Part shown: positions 11,401 through 26,400 of the stretch, one piece after another | How the letters are laid out: each line of letters begins with the position of its first letter | How positions within the stretch are numbered: the stretch's first letter is position 1 | NCBI GenBank assembly: GCA_027922465.2 | Contig: BQMF02000049.1 | Coordinates: 496,001-560,000, forward strand | Reading direction: 5' to 3' | Length of the DNA: 64,000 nucleotides | Source: Turritopsis dohrnii | Lineage: Eukaryota; Cnidaria; Hydrozoa; Anthoathecata; Oceaniidae | Program-made: the position numbers and the translations under genes | Notes under the pieces: generated by a model | What the model saw: the letters and a program-made list of their open reading frames with translations, nothing else | What the model was told of the DNA's origin: nothing | Databases searched by the model: none

Positions 11401-14400
11401 ATTAAGGCCAGCGAAAGATGCTACTCACGACGTAAAACCATCAAATGACTTTGCATAGTTGAGAGAAGAAATCCACCTTCTGTATTCCAAGAAGTTAAGG
11501 AGAACATTCCCAGAATCCTCCTTGATAACAGTTTGGTCTCCAGGCTTCATTTCGTATATTACTAAATGAAAATAGCCTAACCTCATCACAGTGAACAGGT
11601 GGCTCGATCTGTCTTTCTGAATGGCCAGCAAAAACAACTTCTTTCCATACTGTTCCCGTTTCGAGCGAAAAAAACCGGATTCGTTGTGTCGGTTGCCGTT
11701 ATACTTTTCCAACGCCTGCGAAAATGGTATGCCTCGATCAACCGAAACGATGACATGCCTTAAACAAATATCCATTTATTACATCCATTTATTATGTCTC
11801 TCTTATTCAACATGGTTTAAATAGTTTGTAACTGCAGATATCGAGGGGAACCGAGTAAAATCGACAAACAGTCAGCACCTGGTTATGGAGGCGCCAAGCT
11901 GGGCTTCTTTAAAAACAACTTTTGGCTGATCCGTCATGAAAATGGAATTTCCGCGAATATCAGTCACGCCATCGTTATATCTGTAAATATGAATAAATAA
12001 ATTCAAATATTAATTTAAGTTAAAAATTCGAAGGAATAATTTCAATTTGACGGTGGAAAGTACAGTGGACTCTCTATAATTCGACTTTCCATTACTCGAA
12101 CTCTTTATAATTCGAACTGAATCAGTGGGTCCCTTCAAGCTAAAACCTAGCAGTATCACTCTCTATAACTCGAACTCTCCATAATTCGAATGATTTTGTT
12201 TTCCCCTTCGAGGTTCGAGTTAGAGAGAGTCTACTGTATTTCCAATCAAATCCTTCAAGCAACGAACGAGGCAAACAATGAATGTTCTCGTTGACCCAAA
12301 CAGAAGTAACAGACTCCACTGTGATATCGATGATCGCTATGAGACATGTTAACCATCTGCCGAACTTAGACATCAAAATACTTTCAGGTTTTGTAAGAAG
12401 TTATATCATACCTTCCCTCCCTCTTTGCAGCTTCCGTGGTTGCATCCAAACATTTACAAAAGTAGCTAAAAATCTGACAGAAAAACAGTGTTGTTAAACC
12501 ACGGACCGTCTGGTTTATGGTCAACTAACCATAAAAAGGTGTTTAAGTATAGACATCTTGGTTGATGAGAACGACAAGGAAAAGTTCACGATGAAGAGTA
12601 AGAACATCTGAAGAGCATGCTTGAGATGTGTATACTTCTATAGAATTGCACTCCTTCACGGTGATTGTCAACAAATTTACCCACTGGGTTTGGAATAGAG
12701 TTCCAAAACACAAAACCTACCACATGTTATGTAAATAGAAAAACTCAAATAAAAAACATTCGATAAAAAAGCGTGGAAAAAATCAAACACACCCAATCTC
12801 AGCTGAAAGGTCAACGAAGGATAATGAAGAAGTCTTATTAAACTGCCAACTCACAATCTGATCCAGATCATTCAGGGTTTCCAACAAAAAATGTAGGAGG
12901 GACAAAATCAATTCTTATTACCAGATTTTGTTTTTCAACTTCTAAACCAAGTATTCGATTGAGAAACTTCCCCACGTTTTTCGCATTCCTTTCTTGCACT
13001 GAAGGGCCTACAACATTTTCCTCCAGGATATCCATGTCGTGTAAACAGGACTATAACAATATTTACAGTAATATACAGCTTTGAGTTTCAACAGGAATTT
13101 GAGCGAAGATCCTTTTATGTTGCGAGTCACAGAGTGGTCTGAAAACTACATCAATATCAATTGCTTTGAATTTCATGTTTGAATTTGAACACGCACCATG
13201 CGAAAACAATTCAGTTGCGCACCAAAAAACATTTATGAGAAAATTGCTAGAGAAAAAATCAAAACAAAAAATCTACCTTGAGAACATCATGGAAAGTATC
13301 CAGGGTAAATGTGTTCCGTAAATCAACATCCTTTACAATGTCCTCAAATCTTAAACCAACACACAATCGACGCTAAAAAGAAGTGAAACAACTAAGTAGT
13401 AAAGGACTGCGTTTTTTAGTAGTAACGCTCCTATGAGGTTCTGTTACATTTCGATACTCCAAACAGATACTCCAACCCCTTAGGTTTAAACTCACTGCAT
13501 ACTAGCCTTCATTCGAGTAAGAGAAAGGCAATGCCTATGAACAAAGTTGCAGGTCAATGGAAATAGAGCCGACCATTTCCATTGAAATGACAATTTACTT
13601 TTAGAGTAGATTAGATAAAAAGTTAGATGATAAGCAATAATAAACATTGGTTGAATACAGACACTGACACAGAACGATCTGAGTAATAATACTGGAACAC
13701 TTTGGACGCTAGATCGCTTAAGATGATCTTCTGTTATTTTTATATTACTTTTGTTTAGTATCGAAAAATATATTGATGTTTAACAAGTCGTTTAGTGATT
13801 TACCAAGTGGAACAACCTCAAAGAAGGGAGCCAGATAACCTCCAGTGCTAAAGCTAATTCAGTATAATTCACCTCTCACTTCTCACTGACAATAGTTTGA
13901 CAAGAAGTCATATAGTTGGAAATATTGGTGGAAAAAATGAAAACCACATTAAGTAATATATCAGCAACTTGTTTACCTGGACAATAGCATCATACATCAG
14001 CTTCAACGACTGTCTACCGTAGTTACTATCAAAATTAAATTGTGTGAGATCTGCACCTGTGGCTGCACGTCTATCACCTTTTGTTATTGCACCTGGACAT
14101 ATTCAAAACAGATTCTGAATTGAAAGCACTTAAATAGTCGTAGTCAGGACTCAATATCAAGAAAGGTCCTACAAGCAAGGTCTTAGAAGATTTTAAAGTC
14201 CATTCTAACGTTCCAAAAAGTTCAAATTGCTTAAAACAAGGTCTCAATTCTGAGGCAATACCGACAAACCTAAAGATTGTAATCTTTTGGCAACAGCAGC
14301 AGCAAATCTTCTCTCTCCACCAAGGTTTGATGTCACTAACTTATAAATAGGACCGCTAAGGGGAAACAAAACATAATCTGGAACAGGTATAAGACTGACG

Positions 14401-17400
14401 TTTACTGTTAGCATTGTTGTGAATGCAAAAATACTTGATGTCTAACATAACCAGCAAATCTCACCTGCTTTGATTAGAGCGATGAGATCTTCCTAACTGT
14501 TGCACTGTTTTATCTGCACTCCATGCTAATTCAGCAGTGATGTGCACTCTCCTCTTTTGGTTACTCATTCGTTTGTCAGCATGTATTGAAATACCTGTAT
14601 TAGAGAAGAAAGAAAATTACAAAGGTTGCTTAAAAGGTTGCAGAAAGCAAAGAACATTTTTTTAACGGATAGTTTTTAGGTTTCCATTATTATTTATTAT
14701 TATTGATCCACAATAGCTTTTCCAGTTCGTTAAGGTACTGTTATCAATGAGGGTCCTGCGTAGGAGGTCCTAGAGCATTTAAAGCCCCCATTGGGCTACA
14801 GAAGCTGTATTAACCGGGTGCTGTTAATACAGCTTCTTTAGCCTCAACTCGACAACCAGAGAGGAGTGATTGTCACTGTTATAGTCGCTGGCATGACTCA
14901 GTCGGAGATTGAACCCGCGACCTCATGAACAAGAAGCGAGTACTCTACCACAAGGCAATTTACCTGCCGGTAAATTTCTTCTTATTCTTAACCACTAGCT
15001 ATTCTTACCACACGGATGTAACATGCTATGGCAGTTAACAGTAAAAGCATACCAATGTGTTGGAAGTAGATTCATACCCAGAACAATCCGACATCAGTCC
15101 TACCACTTACCCACACTATGCCACGGCTACACAACATTTTTTACAGACATGTACAAAACTTAAAAAACATGTCATGATGAACCGTTCGGTATGTTGGACC
15201 ATGCAAGTGCTTAGAGAACAACAAACATGAGGACTGCATCAAAACAACTTCATTACCAGTACTTGCAGCATCAGATATGATTGCCACAAACTTATCACCA
15301 TTCATGAAAGCATTTCTCTAGAAGATTAAATTATAGCAAGTACTCTTAATGCAAAATACGATTTTTTAAATTTTGTTACTTATTAATGAAAATCTTTGAT
15401 AATTTCTGTTGATGATTTATTTACTCTCAGTAGAAAACATTTTAAAGAAAACTGGTGGAGCTGCAAACAAGACAATATTTTACAAGTTCAAATTAAGGGT
15501 TTCATTTTTTTACAATATCTATTTTTCTTACTTTCCATTTTGAATTTCCCTATAACACTGCGCTGAAAAACAAATACTTTCTGTCAACTTAAACCCACTT
15601 TCCTTTACTGAAGTTGTTTGCTAAAATTGTTTTGTACACAACTAGGAAAGTGGAATAGGTAAAAATAAACAAGCCCAGAAGGCTACCAAGATGTTTTTTA
15701 AAAAAATTTTCGAAAGGATTGAATTCAATGTCAGCCCATCTTTTCATGCTCACCTCTTTAACATTGATACTATCTAGAATGTTGGCATCGCCACCTCGTG
15801 TCAAATACCGGGGTTTTTCATTCTTGCCGTGTCTGCCAATAAAGCCTTTTCTGCCAGTCATTTCTGCAACTTTGGCTGGACCACCAAGCTCATCAATGAT
15901 CATGTCTAAAGGACTGAAGTATAAAACAGAAAAACTGGTGGTCAAGATAAAACCAACCACCACTCTTAAAGATTTCCCTATTGAAACATATTAGTCAGAA
16001 GTTTACCGTATTTTGCTACTATGACCCTATTAGTGGTCATCTCACACAGGCTTGCACGGATCTCTTTCTTAACTGATAGGCATGAAAATTATATACACTT
16101 GCCTTCAGGTAACTTAAAGCAACACTGCTATTTCATATCCTAAGCAGGAACCAACTTCAATGGTTTGTTAGGGTTAAATTCATAAAGGATAAAGAACGTA
16201 AAGCAGAGAGAGAGAGAGAGAGAGAGAGTGAGACATTTTTAAAATGAATTTTGTCTTGTGACTGAACATCAAGCAACAAACAAGACCTTTTCTCTTACAA
16301 TCAATCTTACCTGTCAGGAAGCTTCACCTTCTCAGCAAAATCTAACAGCAAACTCTTTGCCTTTACACACCATTCATCGACAACAGGTTCTTTTCCCTGT
16401 GAACAAAATTCCTTGCTCAAAACAAGATGCGAAAAGCATTTTAACGTTTGTTTGTTTCATACATACTAATTCCTTGTAATCTAAACACATACTAATTCCT
16501 TGTAATCGAAATACAATCTTAGAGTTACTTACTGGTACTAAACGTTCAGTAGGGAAATACTGTAGAATAAACCTCTTTAGTATTTCACTGGTTAATGATA
16601 CAAAGCCCGATATGTGCCCACAAGTTTGGTCCAATTCGGAATCAAGACTAGCCTACCAAAAAGAAAATAGTATATTGAATGCGTGGACATACACATCCTC
16701 TACACCAGGAATAACCAGGAATTTATTTACTTTGATGAAGGATGTGTGATGATGGCTGTTGGGTAAAAACACGAGGGACAACCAGAACAGTTGAACTTAA
16801 TGAAAAAGATTGAGCAGGAATCTGGATTCAATGGAGAGTAGTAACTCCACAAGTAAAAACTGTGATCGATCATGTGCCTAACAAGTTAGATGAGAACTGT
16901 CAACTCTAGCCATGAAGTTTGCCGTGATTTCTCATTTTAATTTTGTATATATGCCTTCACTTTTTTTCGAAAAGCTTTTGCAATTTTAAACACGAGTCTT
17001 ATTTATTTTTCACATGAATGATTTTAAATGATGTTATTAACGTAAGAATTATACATTAGATTGATGAAAAAAACTACAAGAGAAATGGTTTTCATTTCAA
17101 TGTAGAAAACAAAAACAGATTAACAGAGATGAAGAAAGATTTTTTATTGCGGAAATTTAGCAATAGTTTTGATCAAATCCTGTAGCATAATTTAACACAG
17201 GGCACTAAAAAGCCTGTAAACAAGCTTCTGCTACTGTGCAAGTATGCAAGTGCCCTATAGCGTATGCTAATGCCAACATTTCAAAACGATAGCAGAGAGG
17301 AAGAGTCAAACAGCCATGTACATGCACTCTTCTTGAATTATTCATTCATTCATTTCTTTCTTACCTCACCAGTTGTTTGCAAACCAATCACCACACTATA

Positions 17401-20400
17401 CCCATCATCAATTGCTCTTTTCGCTTCTTTGACTATCTCAGGAACTTTCATACTGATGCTTCATCACAAGAGAAAATAACAAAATGGTAATTGTTTCACT
17501 TTCATGGTTTAACAGAAGCCTGGGGGTGATTGTACCAAATTAGATATTGTAATTCGCAAAAACAAACAAATTCTTTGAATATATGATTAGATCAGATAAT
17601 GATTGTGATTATAATAATTGCACCATCTTTGTAATGTTAAATTGCATCTAAACTAGGGCCTCTTCTTTGTGTGGGCACATTGTTTTTTTCGATGGGGTTC
17701 CATTTTCGTAATACACTTGGAAACAAACAAACAAACTTACCACAACTGCTTGAAAAATCTTTGATGACATCCCCAAAATGTTGTCCAGATTCTTAAGTTA
17801 GCAGAGGCAGTACGATTAAGTGCTATTGTTAAAGACCTTTTTAGCTCCTTCCTGCAAAAAAACCAACATTATCTCACCTTTAAATCATACATCAGCCGCA
17901 AGATCAAAAAGCAATGTATGCACTCACCATACATGTACAGCTTTGTCATAAACTTTCATTTGCTTTGTAGTCAGTACAGCCTCTTGTATATGAAACTAGA
18001 AGTAAACAGGAATCAGAACAATCCATGAAACTACTAAAACATAGTATGATTGATGATTATCATAAACACTATCCATTTGTACCTCGGTTTCTTGGTAAGA
18101 CAGACCGCGTGACACATACATTCCAGCTGCTTTCATTTCCATTGATAACATCTCAAGAGCACCTGAAGAAGAAGATAACGATCAACACAGGTGAGTAAGA
18201 TACTCAGAATGACATATAATTATTCTTAATGGATACTCTTGGAAAGACGTTGGTGCAGACTGGTAGCAGGTCATAAGCAGTGAAATTGATAATAATTGTT
18301 AATGACAAAACACTCCTTTTATTTGAAACCAAATTTCGAAACACTCTGTAGGTGCACTTTAATTGGAAACTGTTCTATAATCTACTGTGATGATGGATTC
18401 AATTTCTTACCTAGCCCTCTTTTAGTGATGGAATCTAAAAAACTGTCAAAATCTTTAAATGTTGTTCCAATTCCCCATAGACCAAGTCGTTCCATAAAAG
18501 CCTTAAATGGAAATGCAGAACACCATGATAAGTTCATTTTGCATAAGGAAAGAAAAGGCCTAGAATCTGATAGAAAAAAGCTGAAATCTTGGACATGTAG
18601 GGTGAGGTTAGTAAAATCTTTACTTATTGGCAATCTTGTCTCAATTCTAGGTAAAACAATCAATAATGGGTTAGTGCCCAAAATTGTAAACATTAGCCAT
18701 TTTGTTAATGGTGTCCAGATTATAGTAATAAGAACATCCCCAAGAGTTTTACAAGGTCAAAACGTGAAAATTTCAAACAGGGAAAATTACAAAGATTACT
18801 AGTAACCTGGGTAAAAATTTTTACTGAGTTTAACTTCGAAAATTTGCCTTTCCGTGAGCGATCCCCGTGACAAAAATTTCAATTTAGGAATTGGAAACAG
18901 AAAAATTTTGCCCATGTTGTAGAGCTCGAAAAACTGATAAAAAACGTGTATGGGATTATTTCGCTACGATCAACCATTGTAGAGATATTGTCGATCAAAG
19001 ATATTGATGATGTCATAGCCGCAGTACCAAATAAAATTTAGGCCGAAATTTTGCGCCACCTCATCACCTGTATCGCAGACCCCAAGAAACGTCAGTTATC
19101 CCTGTTGGTTCTCGAAATATTTCCCCAAAAATGACGCATTCGATTGGGTATGCAATGCAAAATGATTGTAAAAAAAACTGACGTCAAATGCCACGTGCTA
19201 TTACACTAATTGTGAATGTGTCTTGCGTGGTCTAACTGCCGCTATATGACCACGATTAAGAAGATTTGCGACCGTAAATTTTTAAAAAAAACATCACTCT
19301 CTAAGTTAAATGTGTTGCACACGTTCGCAGATTATTATTATAATAAGACTTTATAACCATTGACAGCTTACATTTTAATGACAACAAAATTCAGACATCT
19401 TAAAGATGTTATAGGACAATCATTTGGGTTCATAGCACATTTCCCAAAATATTCTCCCTGACTTTCCCTGACTTTAAGGATTAAAAAAAGTATCATTCTC
19501 CCTGACTTTTCTCTGAAAACACCCTGTTTTCCCTGACTTTATGGCCTACTTAAACTGCCACAGAGTCAAGATTACACATTCAGAAGTATCAATTTACAGG
19601 CTAGAGAAGGGACAAAACATTTTAAATTAAGATTGAAGATATTGTCAAATCTCAGTGAAATAACTATACTATGTCAGTAAACTCTGAAATGAGAAATAAA
19701 GAATATTGATAGATGATTGGGTAAACGAAATTATCATTAAACAAAGTCAGTAATGATTACTTTTATAAACAATCTTACGAAATTTTTCCCTGACTTACCC
19801 TGACCTAACGGGCAAAAAAAAAAAATTTTTCCCTAACTTTCCAGAAACTTCTTGCCAAGCATAGTTTTTTCCCTGATTTTCCAGACGCTGTGAATCCTGT
19901 CATACATGTTTGCAGAAAGGGAGTATTTGATAGAAGATTATTCCTGTTTTCCAAAATCACATACTTGTGCTAACCAAGCAACATTTTACAATATTGTTAT
20001 AACATTATGCAGCAAAATTAGGCAATAATATTTTCACAAAAAAGTCATTGCTCTCAGTGGTAAAGTGCAAAGTTTGTAAGCATAATAAGAGATGTCATCA
20101 GTAATAGTAAAGTTGAATTTTTTACTGAAAAAGAAGTTAGTGAAAACGAAGTGGCAGCAGTTAACATCTGTAGCAAATTCAATGCTCGTTAAACAAGATT
20201 GTGGCATAACTTCATTATTTTCTCTTTGTTCAAATAACTATCTACACAAAACATCTTCTATTTTAGTAATTTGATTTTCTCAAACAAACTTCAGGTAGTA
20301 TTGCCATCTTAGCATGGCGAGCTGTGAATAATGATGCATGACCAAGTCTCTATTTATTCCATCATTACATATAATTTTATTTGTCATAAACGGAAGAACT

Positions 20401-23400
20401 TCATAAAACATTTGAAGCAACAAAACACATAACAATACTATGTCAATCTATCTTTACCATCCACACATAGCATCCTCCTTGTAATTCTTTTTTTTTTTAA
20501 AAAAAGTAAGTAATTCTGTTGTCTATTTCGACTAAAGCTAATACAGTCACTATCAATTGCCGATACTTTTGGTATGACACAAACTTGAAAACAGAAGTGT
20601 CGAAATTATTAAGAAAGAAGCTTTTTTTGTTTCTATTTTTAATAGAAAATATATATTTTCTAATTTTCATATTTTCATGCAAAATAGTTATTAAGTTTCA
20701 GTTGGTCCAGAAAATTGACTCCATGAAAAGCAAGGGATTGTGTTGCTTGCTGTTTTAATTAATGAGGTTACCAAGGCCCAAGAATATTTTTTTTCTCTGT
20801 TGATAGTGCATAGCACTAGTATTATTATTAACATAGGTGCATGTTTATTATAGGTGTCTATAGTTGATTATCATGACGTGTAATTTTTAACCTCACAATG
20901 CTTATGTCAGCACGAAAAGTCTAAGGAGTAATTTCAAATTAAGGAATTTTCAAATTTTGCTAACTTCATTTCGTTTATTTATGGAAATATTTACATAATT
21001 TCACATGTAACATGCAATAATGGTCCCTTTTTCAAAAACATCATTATACCACATATTAGGCAATAAGTGATTGACTCAATAATAATCCAGAAGCACATTT
21101 TGCATTCCACAGACCAATTTTTACGACCAATATTTACAACGCGTAACGATTTATATAGCATAGGATGAGGTTTACCTTAAATTTACCAATGAACTATTTA
21201 AACTAAATATAGGTCGGAGTAAAAATGTAGGATAAGCATTCATTTCACTGAAACCTGTGTAACACTCAAATTTTAATTCACTTTCAGATATGATTGAAAA
21301 CCAAATGTTCCCAATTTTCATATTTTCTACATACTTTTCACATAATCAAGTTTTGATTTGGTTAAAGTGTATAAAGTGTACATAGAGTGTATTATCATTT
21401 CAAGAACTATTACCATATTTTTGACATCTGTTACACCCGTTGCACTGCAGTATAACACCCTTGCTTTTGGCAACAGTCTTTGTATCATTGTCACCGCAAC
21501 AGCAACTTTGGTACTTGCCTTTTCTTTACCCTAAAACAAACAAGTTTCAAATGAATGGACGAAAAATATCAACATTGCTAACTTATTCTTAGTGTTCTAC
21601 TTTTTTTTCCTGCCATTTTTCTTTATCGTGTTTACTTTGGAATTGAGAAACTCCTCCAATTGGGAAATGACTTCAAATACTTTCTAGCTCATATCCTCTC
21701 ACTTAGAAGTATAATGAACCCAAAGAAAATCAGGATTGTGGGAAGATCACACCTAAAGGTGAGTCATTTTTTAGTTCAGACCATTCTGCTACCACACATC
21801 CACTCTTAACTGGCAAACAAACGGACGTAACTATTATACTGACATGTTTGCAAACAACAATCACATTTTTGTTTAGTATGTGTGTGAATCTCTGTGTGTA
21901 AATAACTGTTTATTCAAAATGGTTTCCATACAACCATCAGAAACTGTGTTACTTAATGGGGATCAAACGATTCAATAAAGAGGGTAATCAGGACAGAAAT
22001 GCTTTAATTGTGGTGCATATTTAGATTTTGCTAGGTCTGACTGATCACATTTAACTTCTATCACATTAGTTTAATGAAAAAAAAACAACCATAAACAAAC
22101 CATAAAAAAACCCATAAAAAAACCATAACAAACAGTAACGGATCACAATTCCAGAAATGAAAAACATAATACCCGATGTGATTAATCTGAAGAGCACCTA
22201 GAGGTGAATTCATAATAAAAACTGGACAGTCTCTCAGAAATATTCTTTCTAATATTCTAGTATAATGAACTACAAGGAAATATCTTACAGGTATAAAATG
22301 TTTTGCTTTGTGAGATTCATCAAATATCAAACAGCCATCAAAATCTGTTCCACCACACCATTTTATGAGCTGCTCCAATCGATTTGATTTCTTCAAGTCT
22401 AACCATAAATAATGGTAATTCATCACAACTCCCTCCCTGCCTATCCATAGCAGATTTCTTTTTATCACCCATCTCTTCTCCTTTTGAGTGTATTTTGAGT
22501 TTTGAGTGTAGTCTATCTCTGAACACTCTTACTTTCACGACTGGGCTGAAAGATTTTGGAGACTGGAGATTTTGGAGTGTTCACTACAATCTTCTCCAAG
22601 AAAAACAGGAATTTCCCACTTTGATTAATTTTTTAAACAAATCTCACACTATCATAACAACCATGCTTAGAGCAGGTAAAACAAATTGTAATAGACCCTA
22701 CATTATGACAAGTTCAGAGCAAAGCAAAACTTCAAAATAAATCAAGGGAGAATGATGGTTACGGAGCATTTACAAGACTTGAAATGATAGAATTCTTTGA
22801 ACAGGTCCAAAATGGAAATATTCTAATGAGTCAAGCAGATCCTTAAAAAGAAGGTGCTTCAAAAGCAGTTCAATTATTACCTTTAGTGGATGATGAAATC
22901 AACGTTGAATATGTTGAAAACAAAACTCCTTCTTTATACTCTGACACTAATCCAAATGCTCTTAAAAAAACATGAAAGTTAAAATTCATGAAAAGAAAAA
23001 AACTTATACACCAAAGCAAAAACGGAAAATTGCTTACTGTAAACAGAATGTTAACAGAATTGCTTTGCCAAAATAACGGATGTTAATGATTGATTCACTT
23101 ACTTTGTTCCTTTGTCAAGTTCTTGGCAACCATCGATAACATTGATGTAACAGCCAATATCAGTTAAATCTCTACGAAGAAGACCTCATATCGAAAGATG
23201 ACATTTTTCATTACTGTCAACAATCTATCAAAAGATAAACAATGATTGTCGTAACAATCAGCTGAACAAAAATATCATCTGTCTACCTTATTGCATCATG
23301 CCTCAAGTCACTTGATATACTGAACCAAATATGTTTACGTCGACCTCTGCAATAGTTATCAAGTATAATTCCTGAAATCTGTACAAAGCAAGAGTAATAT

Positions 23401-26400
23401 TACTGTACACACTTAGTTGTTCTTGCAATTCAACATAATAGATCATTAATATAGTTTACCAACCTGTCTCCCTTTCCCAACTCCTGTACCATCACCAAGG
23501 AAAAATCCAGCTCGATTACCATCAGGCAAAATAAGCTGGTGTCTCTGACACTGAAAAGGAAAGGAAAATATAAATCAGAAGAAAGAAAAACATCATGACA
23601 TTAACAGTTAATGTAACAGTTTTTAATAGTTACTTTGGCAACAAAATTTGTGTGAAACCATTATTACTTAACTAAGTCCCGACTCTGTAGCACCAAAGGC
23701 ACAAAGTCTACTTTTTCCTGTTACGCATCAAGCAGATAGTCCTTTTCCAATTGTAATGTTAATAAAAATTCATAGTTGTGTTTACAGAAATTCTTGTACC
23801 AAAGTAAAAATCACTTCACATGACTGTTCAACTGTAAAAATGTGTTTTGTAGAGAAAAATAATTCAATGATACAAAAAAACATAACAACCAAATCATTCT
23901 TACCGCAAAGATGATACCTTCCATCTGTAAATCACTTATTTTACCTAAAACGTTAGCAAGTGCAATTTTACAGTAAATTTAGACTCTGTATTAAACATAC
24001 TTTAATGATGGTATCTGATCAAAATAAGGTAACAAATCATTTGGCATTTGACCTCTTCAAACCTCCAGGGGTACTCAAGAACCCTTGCCAAACATTAAAA
24101 AATTAACCAGGCTGAGTTTGATATTAACTTCATATTGAGGTTCTTATTTTATACTCTAAATGAATTGCTGTATCAGACGTCATTTTACCTTCTGAAAAAG
24201 TCTTCTTTGGAAGTGTTTCCAACAAGTTGTAAGTAGCTTCAGGCAGATTTTGGGCCTATCGTTAACAAAATAAGATTGATGCTGATTTTGATGAAACTTT
24301 GAATATAGATAAAGTCAAAACATAAGATATAATGTTATTTCTTTCATTTTAATGCTCTTATTCGTATTTAACTCAAAATCCCTTCTAGAATTAAAAATGA
24401 TGTTGAAAGATACAATAAATTGAGAAAATACAAAAGCTCTGTGCTATTATTCAGGCCTGGTTGTAATAGGCGTGCGATCGCACGCGCGCGCCTCTACAAA
24501 GCCAATATTTTATTTACGCGTGTGGCAATCGCACACCTGGCTTGTTATGGCAAGTGTAATAACAAATGTTTATTTAAAAGTCAACAAAAATCTGTCCCAA
24601 AATGTTGAAAGTTTTGCTTCGGAAATTATTAATGTGCTACGATTAAATTTTACAATAACGGAACGAAACTTTGCTACCATTTCAGTTTTGAGGTCTCTGA
24701 TCGCTTTGGAATACAGTAGTGGTTTTGAATTTAAAATCAGTACTCACAAATTTTCTTAGTTTCGTAGTAGAAAACAAGTCTACTCAGCAAAATCCGCTGA
24801 GGAACGAGGAAGGAGCTTCGTGCGCACGATTTTATTATGTATTATTTAATGGTATTTTGTAGTTTTCTCTTTCTTTTTGACGTTCTTACAGAAGTATGCG
24901 CAAGGTTGCAGTTTTTCGAAAAAATAATCTTTTATTGAAAAAAATAGCCAGCCAGTTGGTGACGAGTTAATGGAATGGAAACATCTTTAATTTAATTAAA
25001 AAACAATTTTGAACTTCAAACCGAAACGATGGAGAGTAATACAATTTTTTTTATTTTCAGGTTTTCCTCTTTATTAATTTTTGAATAAATTTTATTTACC
25101 GTCAAATCTTTATAGCTAACATTTTACGTTCCGAATCTTCGAAAACATTGTTTTATGTTTACATATACGACACATTTCGAATTTAACTTGATTATCATAC
25201 AGAATGAAGATCGTTGATCTTAACTGGAAAAAATTGATCGCACATCTGTCAAAAATTTACACGAGCGCACCCCATAACTGATATCGTCAATTAAGGCGTG
25301 TGATGACCACATGCCTGCTAATTTTCTTAAGACCAGGCCTGATTATTGTTATTTTTTACTATCAAGGTTATCACATGCAAGAAGAAGATTTCTCTCTTAA
25401 GTGTGATGAAGTCAACTTACAGCTAAGGATCCAGCCTCCACAATATTTCCAGGGTGGACGATGCAATTGTAACACAAGGGAACCGAGTTGCATCTGTATG
25501 CAGTAAAAACTTCATCACTAAAATAAGCAAATAAGTCTAAGCTAATGGAAAATTAAAATAATGATCTTCATGTGGGTAATCTTCAAAGTTTGTGACGCAT
25601 TAGTTGTGTAGTGAAGCTACCTTTTGAATCATTCAATTGAAGAAAATTATTAAGACATGATTTAATATGAAAATGTATTGTTCCTCTTATATGCTAGATT
25701 TTTCAAAATTTCAAAGTATTTTGTATGACCTGACAAATTTTGGATGACCTGTTCACATCATCTTAATGAGTAAAGTGTTATAACTTCATCCACTAACTAG
25801 TTGTAGATTTCGTCAATTGACATTCTAAGAAGAAGACAAAGTGTATTTTTAACTTTTTTAAATCTGTTATTATATTTATTATCGCTTTAAAATACAAAAA
25901 ATCATTATTTTGCATTAAAGGCTATTGATTGCTCAACAAAATTCTTTTACCAGGTCGAACATTCTGTGGTATTGGGGTAAAACGATCTTCATTCCCTTTT
26001 TTTTACAAAATTAGCATAGTTCGTTGAACTGGTAATTTTGCTTTTTATCAGAGAAACCTATTTGTTTAATCTCTTGAGGTTGTCGGACCACCATGCTGCA
26101 GACATTTCTTCTTCAATAAGTTAATGGTCACAGGATTAGCCTAGAGTGTTTTCAGGTAAGTCACAATACCTGGCTTATTGCTGTCCATGCAGAAATGGTG
26201 GTAGTCCGTGATGTACTTGATTATATTGAAGTATTGACCGAGCATGACAATCCAGTCTTAAACTGTAACAAAAACAAATTGTGCTTGACAACAAGCACAA
26301 TATCATTGCAATCACTTTGGCAATATCATGGAATGTCCATGGTGCTGTGGTGTTTATTTTTCTTTTCAAAACACTGTCAAAAGTTTCTGTCACAGCTGAG

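Noticed and set aside
11425..11581. Open frame continuing from the SBNO-like exon 11582-11758
   Set aside because: The conserved RPNTG block is restored only by splicing from 11582 to 11181, so the continuation is intron sequence that happens to be open.
22061..22468. 135-codon minus-strand frame as a separate gene
   Set aside because: The part that looks conserved is the SBNO-like exon 22289-22398; the rest is intron read-through.
25300..25506. 68-codon + strand frame with a cysteine-rich end
   Set aside because: It overlaps, on the opposite strand, the SBNO-like exon 25421-25493, which fits the family and phase; the + frame is a shadow.
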